Of a stretch of DNA of 64,000 nt, positions 9,288-16,900 are shown one piece after another (positions within the stretch are counted from its first letter, which is position 1; the number at the start of each line of letters is the position of its first letter). Under the pieces are notes generated by a model. It was not told where the DNA came from and ran no database searches. It saw only the letters and a program-made list of their open reading frames with translations. A program made the translations under genes and the position numbers. The stretch spans positions 62,001 through 126,000 of the forward strand of contig NZ_JAHLEL010000047.1 in NCBI RefSeq assembly GCF_020131355.1, in the 5' to 3' direction. This stretch comes from Pseudonocardia sp. ICBG1293 (GTDB taxonomy: Bacteria > Actinomycetota > Actinomycetes > Mycobacteriales > Pseudonocardiaceae).

Positions 9288-9489
9288 GAACAAACTCCTG
9301 TTGTTGCAGTTCACGCCCGTGGACAACCCGCCATCAGGTCCCTAATCAGCGACGGTTCGCATCAGATCCGAATCAGTGGCCAGGCCTGTCCAGAACGACG
9401 GGGCGGCCATTCCTTCCGAGCCACCGAAGCGGCAACAGCTCATCAGCCACACCCCGTCGTCCCGGGCATCCGGGGCATCAACCCCGAAC
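9288..9489 (-). ncRNA. Candidate bridge RNA region of IS110 element 1
   Basis: This stretch of about 200 bp between the element end and the transposase start holds no credible gene. In non-IS1111 IS110 elements this 5' non-coding end encodes the bridge RNA that pairs with donor and target DNA. The copy of the terminal 8-mer ATTCGGAT at 9366-9373, 78 bp before the transposase start, is what a donor-binding guide would look like. No secondary structure was computed, so the RNA boundaries are unknown. Confidence 0.4.
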
Positions 9490-9492
9490 TTA

Positions 9493-9613
9493 GAGGTCGT
9501 TTCAGAACGACTTGTCGAGTTTCCATTGACCCCTCGACGACAGATCAAACGGCAGGTCAGATAGCCGCTTGTCGTCTACAACAGACACGTCGACCTCGTT
9601 CTGAAATGACCTC
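9493..9613. repeat. MITE M1, copy 1 (121 bp)
   Basis: This is a 121-bp non-coding element with near-perfect 18-bp terminal inverted repeats. One end is GAGGTCGTTTCAGAACGA; the other differs by one base (GTCATTT for GTCGTTT). It is flanked by TTA on both sides. The first 15 bases equal the end of IS element A, so A transposase may move it. Five copies occur in the window (9493, 22081, 23188, 25903 and 47801). Confidence 0.9.
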
Positions 9614-9684
9614 TTAGAGGTCGTTTCAGAAGTCGGCGTGTCGGTCCTGTGTGGATCGGCGCTGGTAGCTGATCATGTCCGGTC

Positions 9685-10530
9685 GTGGCGCGGCGATCTT
9701 GTGTCGAGCGATTGGTGAGCGACGAGCTGTGGGCGCTGGTGGAGCCGCTGCTGCCCAAGCCGCGCAAGCACAAGCGGGGACGGACAGGCCGTCCGCGGGT
9801 GCCGGATCGGGCCGCTCTGGCCGGGATCGTGTTCGTGCTCAAGACCGGGATCAGCTGGAACGCGCTGCCCGCCGAGCTCGGCTGTGGGTCCGGAGTGACC
9901 TGCTGGCGGCGGCTACGGCAGTGGCAGCAGGCCGGGGTCTGGGCCCAGCTGCACCGGGTGATGCTCGACCGCCTCGCCCAGCAGGGCCTGCTGGACTGGT
10001 CGCGGGCGGCGGTGGACAGCGTGAGCGTGCGGGCCAAGCGCCGCGGCGAGGCCACCGGGCCCTCGCCGACCGATCGCGGGAAGGCGGGCAGCAAGTACCA
10101 CGTGCTCTGCGACCGAGGCGGGCTCCCGCTGCATGCGCTGGTCACCGGGGCGAACACCCACGACAGTCGGATGCTCGCCCCGCTGCTGGACACCAACCCC
10201 GGCGTCCGCGAACGGGCGGGACAGCCGGGGCGTCCGCGACGTCGGCCGGACAAGGTGCACGCCGACAAGGGCTACGACTATCCCCGCTGCCGCCGCTACC
10301 TGAGTGGGCGTGGGATCGGGGTGCGGATCGCCCGGCGCGGGATCGAGGACTCCACCCGGCTCGGGCGGGTCCGCTGGGTCGTCGAGCGCACCATGTCCTG
10401 GCTGCTGGACTTCCGCCGCCTCGCGCTGCGCTACGACCGCGCCGAATCCACGATCACCGCGCTGTTATCGCTGGCCTGCGCCCTGATCTGCCACCGCCGC
10501 CTCACCAAGCCGAAGCCGAAGCCGAAGTGA
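9685..10530 (+). CDS. IS5-family transposase, element A copy 1
   Basis: The protein of 281 residues begins with GTG 9685. The N-terminal DUF4096-like domain reads LVSDELWALVEPLLPKP and is followed by a DDE domain: first Asp in AAVDSVSVRAKRRG, second in HADKGYDYPRCRRYL, and Glu in RVRWVVERTMSWLLDF. It ends with a Lys/Pro tail (KPKPKPK). It is identical to the copy at 24986-25831. No frameshift is seen, so it should be active. Confidence 0.93.
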   Translation: MARRSCVERLVSDELWALVEPLLPKPRKHKRGRTGRPRVPDRAALAGIVFVLKTGISWNALPAELGCGSGVTCWRRLRQWQQAGVWAQLHRVMLDRLAQQGLLDWSRAAVDSVSVRAKRRGEATGPSPTDRGKAGSKYHVLCDRGGLPLHALVTGANTHDSRMLAPLLDTNPGVRERAGQPGRPRRRPDKVHADKGYDYPRCRRYLSGRGIGVRIARRGIEDSTRLGRVRWVVERTMSWLLDFRRLALRYDRAESTITALLSLACALICHRRLTKPKPKPK

Positions 10531-10561
10531 TGGTCGACCCAGCCCTCGCTGAGGCACTCGC

Positions 10562-11155
10562 CTACGAGGTCGGGGCCAGCGGCCGCCAGGCCAGCCACTC
10601 CAAGGCCCGGTCGGCCTCGTCAGGGTCGAAGCGGTGCGGGTCGAACGGCCCGCCCGCCCACTCCAGGCGCTCGGCGCGGTCGGGATGGTCAGGGTCGGCG
10701 AGCACGGCCTGGAAGTCCTCATACCCCCCGATCCCGCCGACGTCCTCGGGCGGGCACGCCCCCTGCCCGGCGACGCATCGCGGATAGCACACTCCCGGCT
10801 CGACGGCCGCGACCGCCTCGACGGTGATCTCGTGGGCCCAGTTGTCACCGAAGTCGTAGACGTAACCGAACCGGTCACCAGCCTTGACCAGCCGAAACAG
10901 CTTCTCTTTCGTCTCGTCGGCGACATCCTGTCCGGGCCAGTCCGGGTCTGGGATCCCGTAGCGGCGCCCGACGATCTCGAACTCGTGCAGATGAGAGTTC
11001 GTCCAGCCCATCACTGACTGCACCACCTCGTGTAACACCGCCAAGTCGACCTCGCCCGGCACCTGCACCCGACGCCGGACCGCCGGCACCACCTCGGTCA
11101 GGACGATCTCCAACTCGAAAATCTTCGTCTTCTCAGACACACGAGGCGCGACCAT
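10562..11155 (-). CDS. PRiA4_ORF3-family passenger protein of element A, copy 1
   Basis: The protein of 197 residues belongs to the plasmid pRiA4b ORF-3 family (PF07929). It has an N-terminal strand KIFELEIVLTEVVPAVRRRVQVP, then LHEVVQSVMGWTNSHLHEFEI, the conserved YVYDFGDNWAHEI stretch, a Cys-containing segment CYPRCVAGQGACPPEDVGG, and an acidic C-terminus. The same family occurs as TnpR of IS1096, but its biochemical role is not established. It lies tail to tail with the transposase gene, 31 bp apart, inside the element ends, and all three copies in the window are identical. It is therefore a real part of the element. A regulatory role in transposition is only a guess. Confidence 0.85.
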   Translation of the reverse strand: MVAPRVSEKTKIFELEIVLTEVVPAVRRRVQVPGEVDLAVLHEVVQSVMGWTNSHLHEFEIVGRRYGIPDPDWPGQDVADETKEKLFRLVKAGDRFGYVYDFGDNWAHEITVEAVAAVEPGVCYPRCVAGQGACPPEDVGGIGGYEDFQAVLADPDHPDRAERLEWAGGPFDPHRFDPDEADRALEWLAWRPLAPTS

Positions 11156-11222
11156 CAGCCGATGCTGCCAGCCCCGCCGTCACCGGCAGAACCGGGCCCA
11201 CCACTTCTGAAACGACGTCTTA

Positions 11223-12202
11223 GAGGTCGCGCGGATTGGTTGGTGATCATGGACGTCGTGCAGGTCGGGCGTTCCAGCGGTGTGTGGTCCAGGCCTGCCG
11301 AATCAAGCTACGGAGTGTGACGATCGTGTCGGCGAGGTCGAAGAACGCGTCGACGACGATTTCTCGTCGTTCGTAGCAGCGCTGCAGCCGGTTGAAGCTG
11401 TTGTGCCAAGCGTTGGTCCGCTCGACGTGCCAGCGGCGGGTGGCCTGGATCGGCGCTTTCTCACCCTTGTGCGCGATCTCGCCGTGCAGGCCTCGTTCGG
11501 CCAGCGTGTCGCGGGTCTTGCCGGAGTCATAGCCGGCGTCGAGGTGCACGGTGATGTCGTCGGGCAGCGGGCCGAGAGCATCGAGGCGGTCGAGGGTGGG
11601 GCCCAGTAGCGGGGAGTCGTGCCGGTTGGCTCCGGCCAGGACTCGGCCCAGCGGGATGCCGTATCCCTCGACGAGCACCGAACGTTTCATACCCTGTTTG
11701 CGCCGGTCCACCGGCGACGGACCGGCGACCTCGCCGCCGCCGGGGGCCTTGGTGATGGCGCCATCGACGGCGATGTCGTGCAGCAGCAGACCGACGATGC
11801 GGTCGTAGGCGTCCAGGACGATCCGACGCAGCTGGGCGAAGACCCCGAGCCTGATCCACTCGTCACGACGATCGCGGATGGTGGTCGCCGAGCAGGTGCT
11901 GTCAGCGATGCCCTCATACGAGCAGCCGAACCGCAGTACCTGCAGGAGCTTGTCGAACACGATCCGATCCGCGATCCGGCGGCGATGGCAGCCCAGCGGA
12001 TGGGTGGGATCGAACTCGTCTCGATGAGGCAGCAGCGCGGTGAACTGGTCCCACAACGGCTCGGTCAGCCATGATGGCAGGGTGGGCACGCGGCCTCCAG
12101 ACGATCACGAAGCGTAGATAACTTCATGATCGGCAGGCCCGTACCCGCCCTCGCCCCCAGACACTCGACCGCGGCCAAGCTGTGACCAATCCGCGCGACC
12201 TC
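11223..12202 (-). mobile_element. IS element C, copy 1 (IS5-type, 980 bp)
   Basis: The ends are GAGGTCGCGCGGATTGGT and its inverted copy, and TTA flanks both sides. It carries one transposase gene. Copies of the same length lie at 27168-28147 and 47925-48904. It abuts element A copy 1 with only TTA between them. Confidence 0.92.
11247..12089 (-). CDS. IS5-family transposase, element C copy 1
   Basis: The protein has 280 residues. The N-terminal domain reads WLTEPLWDQFTALLPHRDEF and the DDE catalytic residues lie in IAVDGAITKAPGGGEVAG, VHLDAGYDSGKTRDTL and WHVERTNAWHNSF. The sequence is the same in the copies at 27192-28034 and 48038-48880. It begins with GTG 12089 and appears intact. Confidence 0.93.
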   Translation of the reverse strand: MPTLPSWLTEPLWDQFTALLPHRDEFDPTHPLGCHRRRIADRIVFDKLLQVLRFGCSYEGIADSTCSATTIRDRRDEWIRLGVFAQLRRIVLDAYDRIVGLLLHDIAVDGAITKAPGGGEVAGPSPVDRRKQGMKRSVLVEGYGIPLGRVLAGANRHDSPLLGPTLDRLDALGPLPDDITVHLDAGYDSGKTRDTLAERGLHGEIAHKGEKAPIQATRRWHVERTNAWHNSFNRLQRCYERREIVVDAFFDLADTIVTLRSLIRQAWTTHRWNARPARRP

Positions 12203-12217
12203 TTAGGGAACGCTCAT
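12203..12217 (-). other. Orphaned start codon of the acyl-CoA ligase gene
   Basis: The minus strand reads ATG AGC GTT CCC, then TAA from the IS flank. The ATG stands four bases past the thioesterase stop codon, the usual spacing in this operon. Together with 8025 downward it restores the N-terminus MSVPSYARG of the interrupted ligase gene. Confidence 0.75.
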
Positions 12218-12220
12218 GTC

Positions 12221-12640
12221 TCAGCCACCGACCTCGGTGACCCGCCCGGTCCTGCGGGCGAGGCGGGCCCCGAAGTCCTCGTCGTCGACCACGAACCGCT
12301 CGTGCCGCCCGTGGGCGATCCGCTCGACGTCGTCGACCACGTCGACGACGGTCACGATCCGGCGACGGTCGATCTCGACCACGGTGGCGGTCGCCGTGAC
12401 GCGCTGTCCGAGCACGGTCGGGCGGATGTGCGCGATGTCCACCGTGGAGCCGACCGAGGTCTGGCCCGGCGCGAGCAGCGGCTCGATCGCGACGGTGGCG
12501 GCCTCCTCCAGCAGCCGTACGACCGACGGGGTGCCGAGTACGTCGTGTCCGCCGCGGTGCACGCAGTCCGCCGCGGCGACGCGGTGCTCGACCGTGCCCG
12601 GCTCGAGACCGGCGAGCGGGACGGCCTGCGGCCCGGTCAC
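12221..12640 (-). CDS. FlK-like hotdog thioesterase
   Basis: The protein has 139 residues and begins with GTG 12640 overlapping the stop of the DpgC-like gene (GTGA). It resembles the fluoroacetyl-CoA thioesterase FlK family. The catalytic triad Thr, Glu and His of that family is visible in DVLGTPSVVRLLEEAA (Thr and Glu) and VDIAHIRPT (His). Family members hydrolyse small or aryl acyl-CoAs, often to protect the cell or to release a product. Here it follows an oxidoreductase that should make arylacetyl-CoA and a CoA-ester oxygenase, so an aryl-acyl-CoA substrate is likely. The 3' end is only 18 bp from an IS element but is complete. Confidence 0.8.
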   Translation of the reverse strand: MTGPQAVPLAGLEPGTVEHRVAAADCVHRGGHDVLGTPSVVRLLEEAATVAIEPLLAPGQTSVGSTVDIAHIRPTVLGQRVTATATVVEIDRRRIVTVVDVVDDVERIAHGRHERFVVDDEDFGARLARRTGRVTEVGG

Positions 12641-13986
12641 TTGACCCCACCCCGGCGCTTCGGGTCCCAGGCCAGCTCGAGGTTGCGGATGATCGCGGGC
12701 GAGTACACGCACCGGGCCTGGCCGATGGCCAGGTTGGCCATGTACCGGCGGAACGTCTCCAACGGCTCGGCGCCGACGCGGATCTGCGTGCGGTTGGCGT
12801 TGATGCCGACCGGGCCGGTGGCGGTCAGCGCGTCCACCGCGTCCGCGATGGCGGCCTGCATCCCCTCCTCGTCCACGACCAGGTCGTCGACGATCCGGCG
12901 GCCCTCGGGCGAGTCCACGTAGATGTCGCGGTTGAAGAAGATGCCCTGGCGGGCCACCCTCTCGCCGACGAAGCGTGGGAGGCGCATGTTGCCGCAGCCG
13001 GGCAGGAAGCCCTCGCGCCGGGCCGGCAGGTTCACATAGGCACCGGAGCGGGCGATGACCCGGTCCATGACCAGCAGGTACTGGCAGCCGCCGCCGATGG
13101 CGAACGTGTCCACGGCCGCGATCCACGGCTTCTCGTGGCGGCGTTCCACCACCGACACCTCGCCGTCGCCGACCGAGTGCCCGCGGAACCACTTGGTGAT
13201 CAGGCCCAGCTCGCGCTCGATGAAGAACTCGATGAGCGAGACCTCGCCGTGGTAGAGCCGTGTCAGGTTGACCCCCGCGTCGAACACCCTGCGGCCCCGG
13301 TACTTCGGGTGCTGGGCCTCGGCCCCGCGCAGCAGGCCGACGTCGATCCGGTCGTCGAGCAGGATCAGGTCGGTGGCGATCTCCATCGCCCGGGTGGACT
13401 CGTCGTCCTCGGCGTTGAGGTACGCGTGGTGCTGGATGGTGAGGTGGCCGACGTTGCCGTCGCGCTCGACCAGGCTGCTGCCCAGGTCCACCCGGTCGGT
13501 GCGGCGGAACTCCTCGAGCAGGTCCCGTGCCTCCGGCAGCGGCTGGGCCATGGCGTGCATCAGGTGGTAGCCGGCGACCGGGTCGTCGAGGACGTGGGAG
13601 ATCAGGATGCCCTGGTCGTACTCCCAGCCCTCCTTGTGCTTCTGCGGGTGCCGGCGCTCCTCGGCGATCCGCTCCCGGGTCGGCACCAGGCCGGGGACCA
13701 GCTCGGCGGCGGCGTAGGCCAGCTCCGCGACCCGCAGGAGGCGGCTGCGGTCCTCGGTCAGGGTGTCGTAGAGGGTCCCGACGTGCACCCCGAGGAAGTC
13801 CTCGCGGGCCCGGCGGGCCCGGTCCAGGACCGCGTCGGCCGAGGCCTGCTTGGCTCCGGTGCGCCCGGGCCTGGCGGGCAGCGCCGCCAGCTCGGCGTCC
13901 AGACCGGCGAACAGCTCCGAGACGAGCGCCGCGTCCTTGTCGAAGTCGCGGGTCAGCTCGATCGTGCTCGCAGCGATGTCGGCCAT
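12637..13986 (-). CDS. DpgC-like cofactor-free arylacetyl-CoA dioxygenase
   Basis: The protein of 449 residues has the architecture of DpgC, (3,5-dihydroxyphenyl)acetyl-CoA 1,2-dioxygenase: a long N-terminal helical domain (about residues 1-190), then a crotonase fold with NLTRLYHGEVSLIEFFIEREL, the oxyanion-hole region AVDTFAIGGGCQYLLVMD and ARREGFLPGCGNMRLPRFVG. DpgC cleaves arylacetyl-CoA with O2 and no metal or cofactor, giving an arylglyoxylate. In glycopeptide pathways its partner is a type III PKS (DpgA). None is present here; instead the gene sits 1 bp after an arylpyruvate:ferredoxin oxidoreductase gene. The substrate may thus be a phenylacetyl-, hydroxyphenylacetyl- or indoleacetyl-CoA. 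That is inference. Confidence 0.78.
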   Translation of the reverse strand: MADIAASTIELTRDFDKDAALVSELFAGLDAELAALPARPGRTGAKQASADAVLDRARRAREDFLGVHVGTLYDTLTEDRSRLLRVAELAYAAAELVPGLVPTRERIAEERRHPQKHKEGWEYDQGILISHVLDDPVAGYHLMHAMAQPLPEARDLLEEFRRTDRVDLGSSLVERDGNVGHLTIQHHAYLNAEDDESTRAMEIATDLILLDDRIDVGLLRGAEAQHPKYRGRRVFDAGVNLTRLYHGEVSLIEFFIERELGLITKWFRGHSVGDGEVSVVERRHEKPWIAAVDTFAIGGGCQYLLVMDRVIARSGAYVNLPARREGFLPGCGNMRLPRFVGERVARQGIFFNRDIYVDSPEGRRIVDDLVVDEEGMQAAIADAVDALTATGPVGINANRTQIRVGAEPLETFRRYMANLAIGQARCVYSPAIIRNLELAWDPKRRGGVK

Positions 13987-13987
13987 G

Positions 13988-16900
13988 TCAGCTCTCCGTC
14001 GTCGTCAGCAGGGGAAGGGACAGGGTGTTCCTGAGCCGGCCGCGCAGGACCTCGGCGCGTTCGGCGGCCTCGGCCGCCGTGCGGAGCTTGATGTCCTCGT
14101 AGCCGCGGATGCCGTCGGGCAGCCGGGCGATGTCCAGTACGGCGGCCTTGTTCTGCAGCCTGAGCTCGTCCATCGAGGTCCGGACGAGGTCGACGTACCA
14201 CTCGATCAGGCGGCGCTCCTCGACGCGCACGCGGTCGCGGCCGAACACGTCCAGCCTGGTGCCACGGATCCTCTTCAAGCCGCTCAGCACGGCGAAGACC
14301 GGGTCGAGCACCGTGGCGGGCAGCGTGAGCTTGGTCGTCATGCCCATCGCGCGCAGCATCGGCGGGTGGAGGTTGTAGGCGATCCTCACCCGCCCGGCGA
14401 ACCGGCTCGAGACGCGGTGCTCACGACTGGCGCGCAGGTGCAGCCGGGCGACCTCGTACTCGTCCTTGTAGGCCATGAGCTTGTACAGGTTGCGGATCAC
14501 CTCGCGCGTGATCGGCAGGCCCGTCCAGTCGCCCAGGCGCTCCCGCTCCCGGCGGGCCACGTCCAGCACGACGTCGACGTAGCGGCTCGCGTAGTCGGCG
14601 TCCTGGAAGGCGATCAGCTCGCCGATCCGGACGGCCAGCAGGCGCCGGTCCTCCTCCGGGAGGTCCGCGACCGTCGCCACGAGCCGGTCGTGGGCCGCCC
14701 GCTCCCGGTCGGGCAGCCTGCTACGGGCGTGGTCGTTCTCCTGTGCGGCGTCGCGCGGAGGTGGTGCGAGCACGACGGCGACCCGGGCCGGGTCGGCGAC
14801 GGCGAGCCGTCCGTAGCGGAACGCCTGCTGGTTCTGCACCACGGCCGTGCCGTTCAGCCGGATGGCCTCCTCGATCGCCGACGACGAGATCGGCACCAGG
14901 CCGGCCTGGTACGCAGCGCCCACGGCGACCATGTTGGTGGCCATGTAGTCGCCGAACAGCGTCTCGGCGACGGCCCGGGCGTCCACGGCCACCACACGGG
15001 CGGTGAACCGCGAGACGGAGTCGAGCATCGGGTCGACCGACACGTCCAGGCGACTGTTGCGGATCATCTCGCCGCTCGGCAGCAGGCCGGTGTTCACCAC
15101 CGCCGCGGTGTGCTCGGGCGAGCAGCGGTCCAGGTTCGCCGGATCCGCCGCGGCCATGGCGTCGACGGCGAGATACAGGTCCGCGCGGCCGATGCCGACC
15201 TTGTTCGAGCCCGCCCGCCGGCCGCGCGGGCTCACCACCAGGCTGCTCAGCACGGCACCCCACTTCTGGGCGGCACCGGTCTGGTCGTAGCTGACGGCCT
15301 CGGCACCGTCCACGAGCGCGGCCCAGGCCAGCATCGAGTTCAGGGTGAGCACGCCGGTGCCCCCGACCCCGGGGACGAACACGTGGTAGGGCCGGTCCAG
15401 CGGGGGGCGGTCCGGCTCGGGCACCGCGTCGATCCCGAGCGGCGGGTGGACCGGCGCCGCGAGGCCCTCCTCGCTGTGCACGGTGAGGAACGACGGGCAG
15501 TCGCCCCGGAGGCACGAGTGGTCCTGGTTGCACGAGGACTGGTGGACCGCGGTCTTCGGCCCGAACTCGGTGTCCTCCTTGTGCAGGGACATGCAGTTCG
15601 TGATCTCGCCGCAGTCGCCGCAGTTCTCGCAGACGTCCTCGTTGATCACCACGAACGTGGTGGCCCTGGGCGCGGTGCCGCGCTTGCGGCGGCGTCGGCG
15701 TTCGTTGGCGCACTCCCCGTCGTAGAGGAAGATCGTGACCCCGTCGACCTGCTCGAGGTCCTCCAGGACCTTCTGCACGTCTCCCGCCGCGTGCACCGAG
15801 GCGATCGAGGGCAGGTCGGCCCGGCGGTAGACCGCCGGGTCCTCGGCGACGATGCCGATCTTCCTGACCCCCTCGAGCGCCAGCAGGTGGGCCAGCTTCG
15901 GGACCTCGGCCCGGCCGATCGGCTCCTGGGCGCCGGTGTTGGCCACCGCGCCGTTGTAGAGGATCCGGTAGGTCATCCGGACGCCGGCCGCGATCGACCA
16001 CCGGATGCTCAGATAGCTGGAGTGGAAGAGGCTGCCGTCACCCTGGTTCTGGATCACGTGCTCCATGTCGGTGAACGGGCTGAGCCCGATCCAGGCGACG
16101 CCCTCGCCCCCGAGCGGGAAGGTGGCGTCGATCTGCCGCTCGGGCTGGTCCATGACCGCCGCGAAGATGTGGCAGCCCGGTGCGCCCCAGGCGACCCGGC
16201 CCTCGGGGACGACGGTGGAGACGTTGTGCGGGCAGCCGGAGCAGTAGTTCGGCGAGCGCGTGAGGTGCGACGAGTAGTCGCGGGCCTCGACGGCCGTGAG
16301 CTCATCGGTGCGCCGGTCCAGGACGATCCGCTCGCGCAGGCGGGGCCGCAGCAGCGGGGCGAGCCCGCGCGCGACGGCGTCGGCGTCGGCGTCGGCGTCG
16401 AGGCTGCCGTACTCGGCGAAGCGCACCCGGCCCTCGAGGTCGCGCTTGCCGTGGATGCGCGTGCGCGCGTCACGGTTGCAGAGGGCGACCTTGACCGCGT
16501 CCTCGAGGGTCGGCCGCTTCTCCTCCACGACCACGACCTCGTCGAGGCCGCGGGTGGCCTCGCGGACGAACTCCTGGTCCAACGGGTAGACCGCACCGAC
16601 CTTGATCAGCCGGACCCCGGCGGCGTGCAGGTCGTCCTCGCCGATGCCGAGGTCGCGCAGCGCCTGGACGGTGTCCGCGTAGCTCTTGCCCGCCGTGACC
16701 AGGCCGAGCGTGTCGTGCTCGCCGCGCACCGTGATCGCGTCGAGCCCGTTGGCCCTGGCGTAGGCCATGGCCGCCGGGTGGCGCTCGGTGAAGACGTGCT
16801 GCTCGGTCCGCACGACCTTGCCGGGGAAGAACGAGTGGTCCTGCCACTTGCGGAAGGGGCGCCCGTCGATCTCGAACTCGGGCGTGACGATCTGCACCGT

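Larger units (their letters stand above)
8026..9489 (-). mobile_element. IS110-family element 1
   Basis: The element carries one DEDD transposase gene and a non-coding 5' region. Its transposase-distal end is fixed by the acyl-CoA ligase reading frame at 8025/8026. The other end originally lay at about 12206, because a MITE and two IS5-type elements later inserted at a TTA only a few bases from the terminus. After removing these, TTCC is found at both junctions with the host gene. The 8-mer ATTCGGAT is present at the transposase-distal tip (8025-8032) and again inside the 5' non-coding region (9366-9373). Confidence 0.75.
9617..11219 (+). mobile_element. IS element A, copy 1 (IS5-type, 1603 bp, with passenger gene)
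   Basis: The element is bounded by GAGGTCGTTTCAGAAGT and, inverted, GACGTCGTTTCAGAAGT, with TTA on each side. It carries a DDE transposase gene and, convergent to it, a PRiA4_ORF3-family gene. Copies of identical length lie at 24297-25899 and 28151-29753. A 3-bp TNA target duplication is known for the IS1031 group of the IS5 family. Confidence 0.92.

Noticed and set aside
9342..9564. Small open frames in the 5' region of IS110 element 1
   Set aside because: They run across the element end into the MITE, so they cannot be conserved genes; the region fits a non-coding RNA better.
8026..12202. Composite transposon carrying cargo
   Set aside because: No host or resistance gene lies between the elements; the block is nested insertions, and the only non-transposase gene belongs inside element A.
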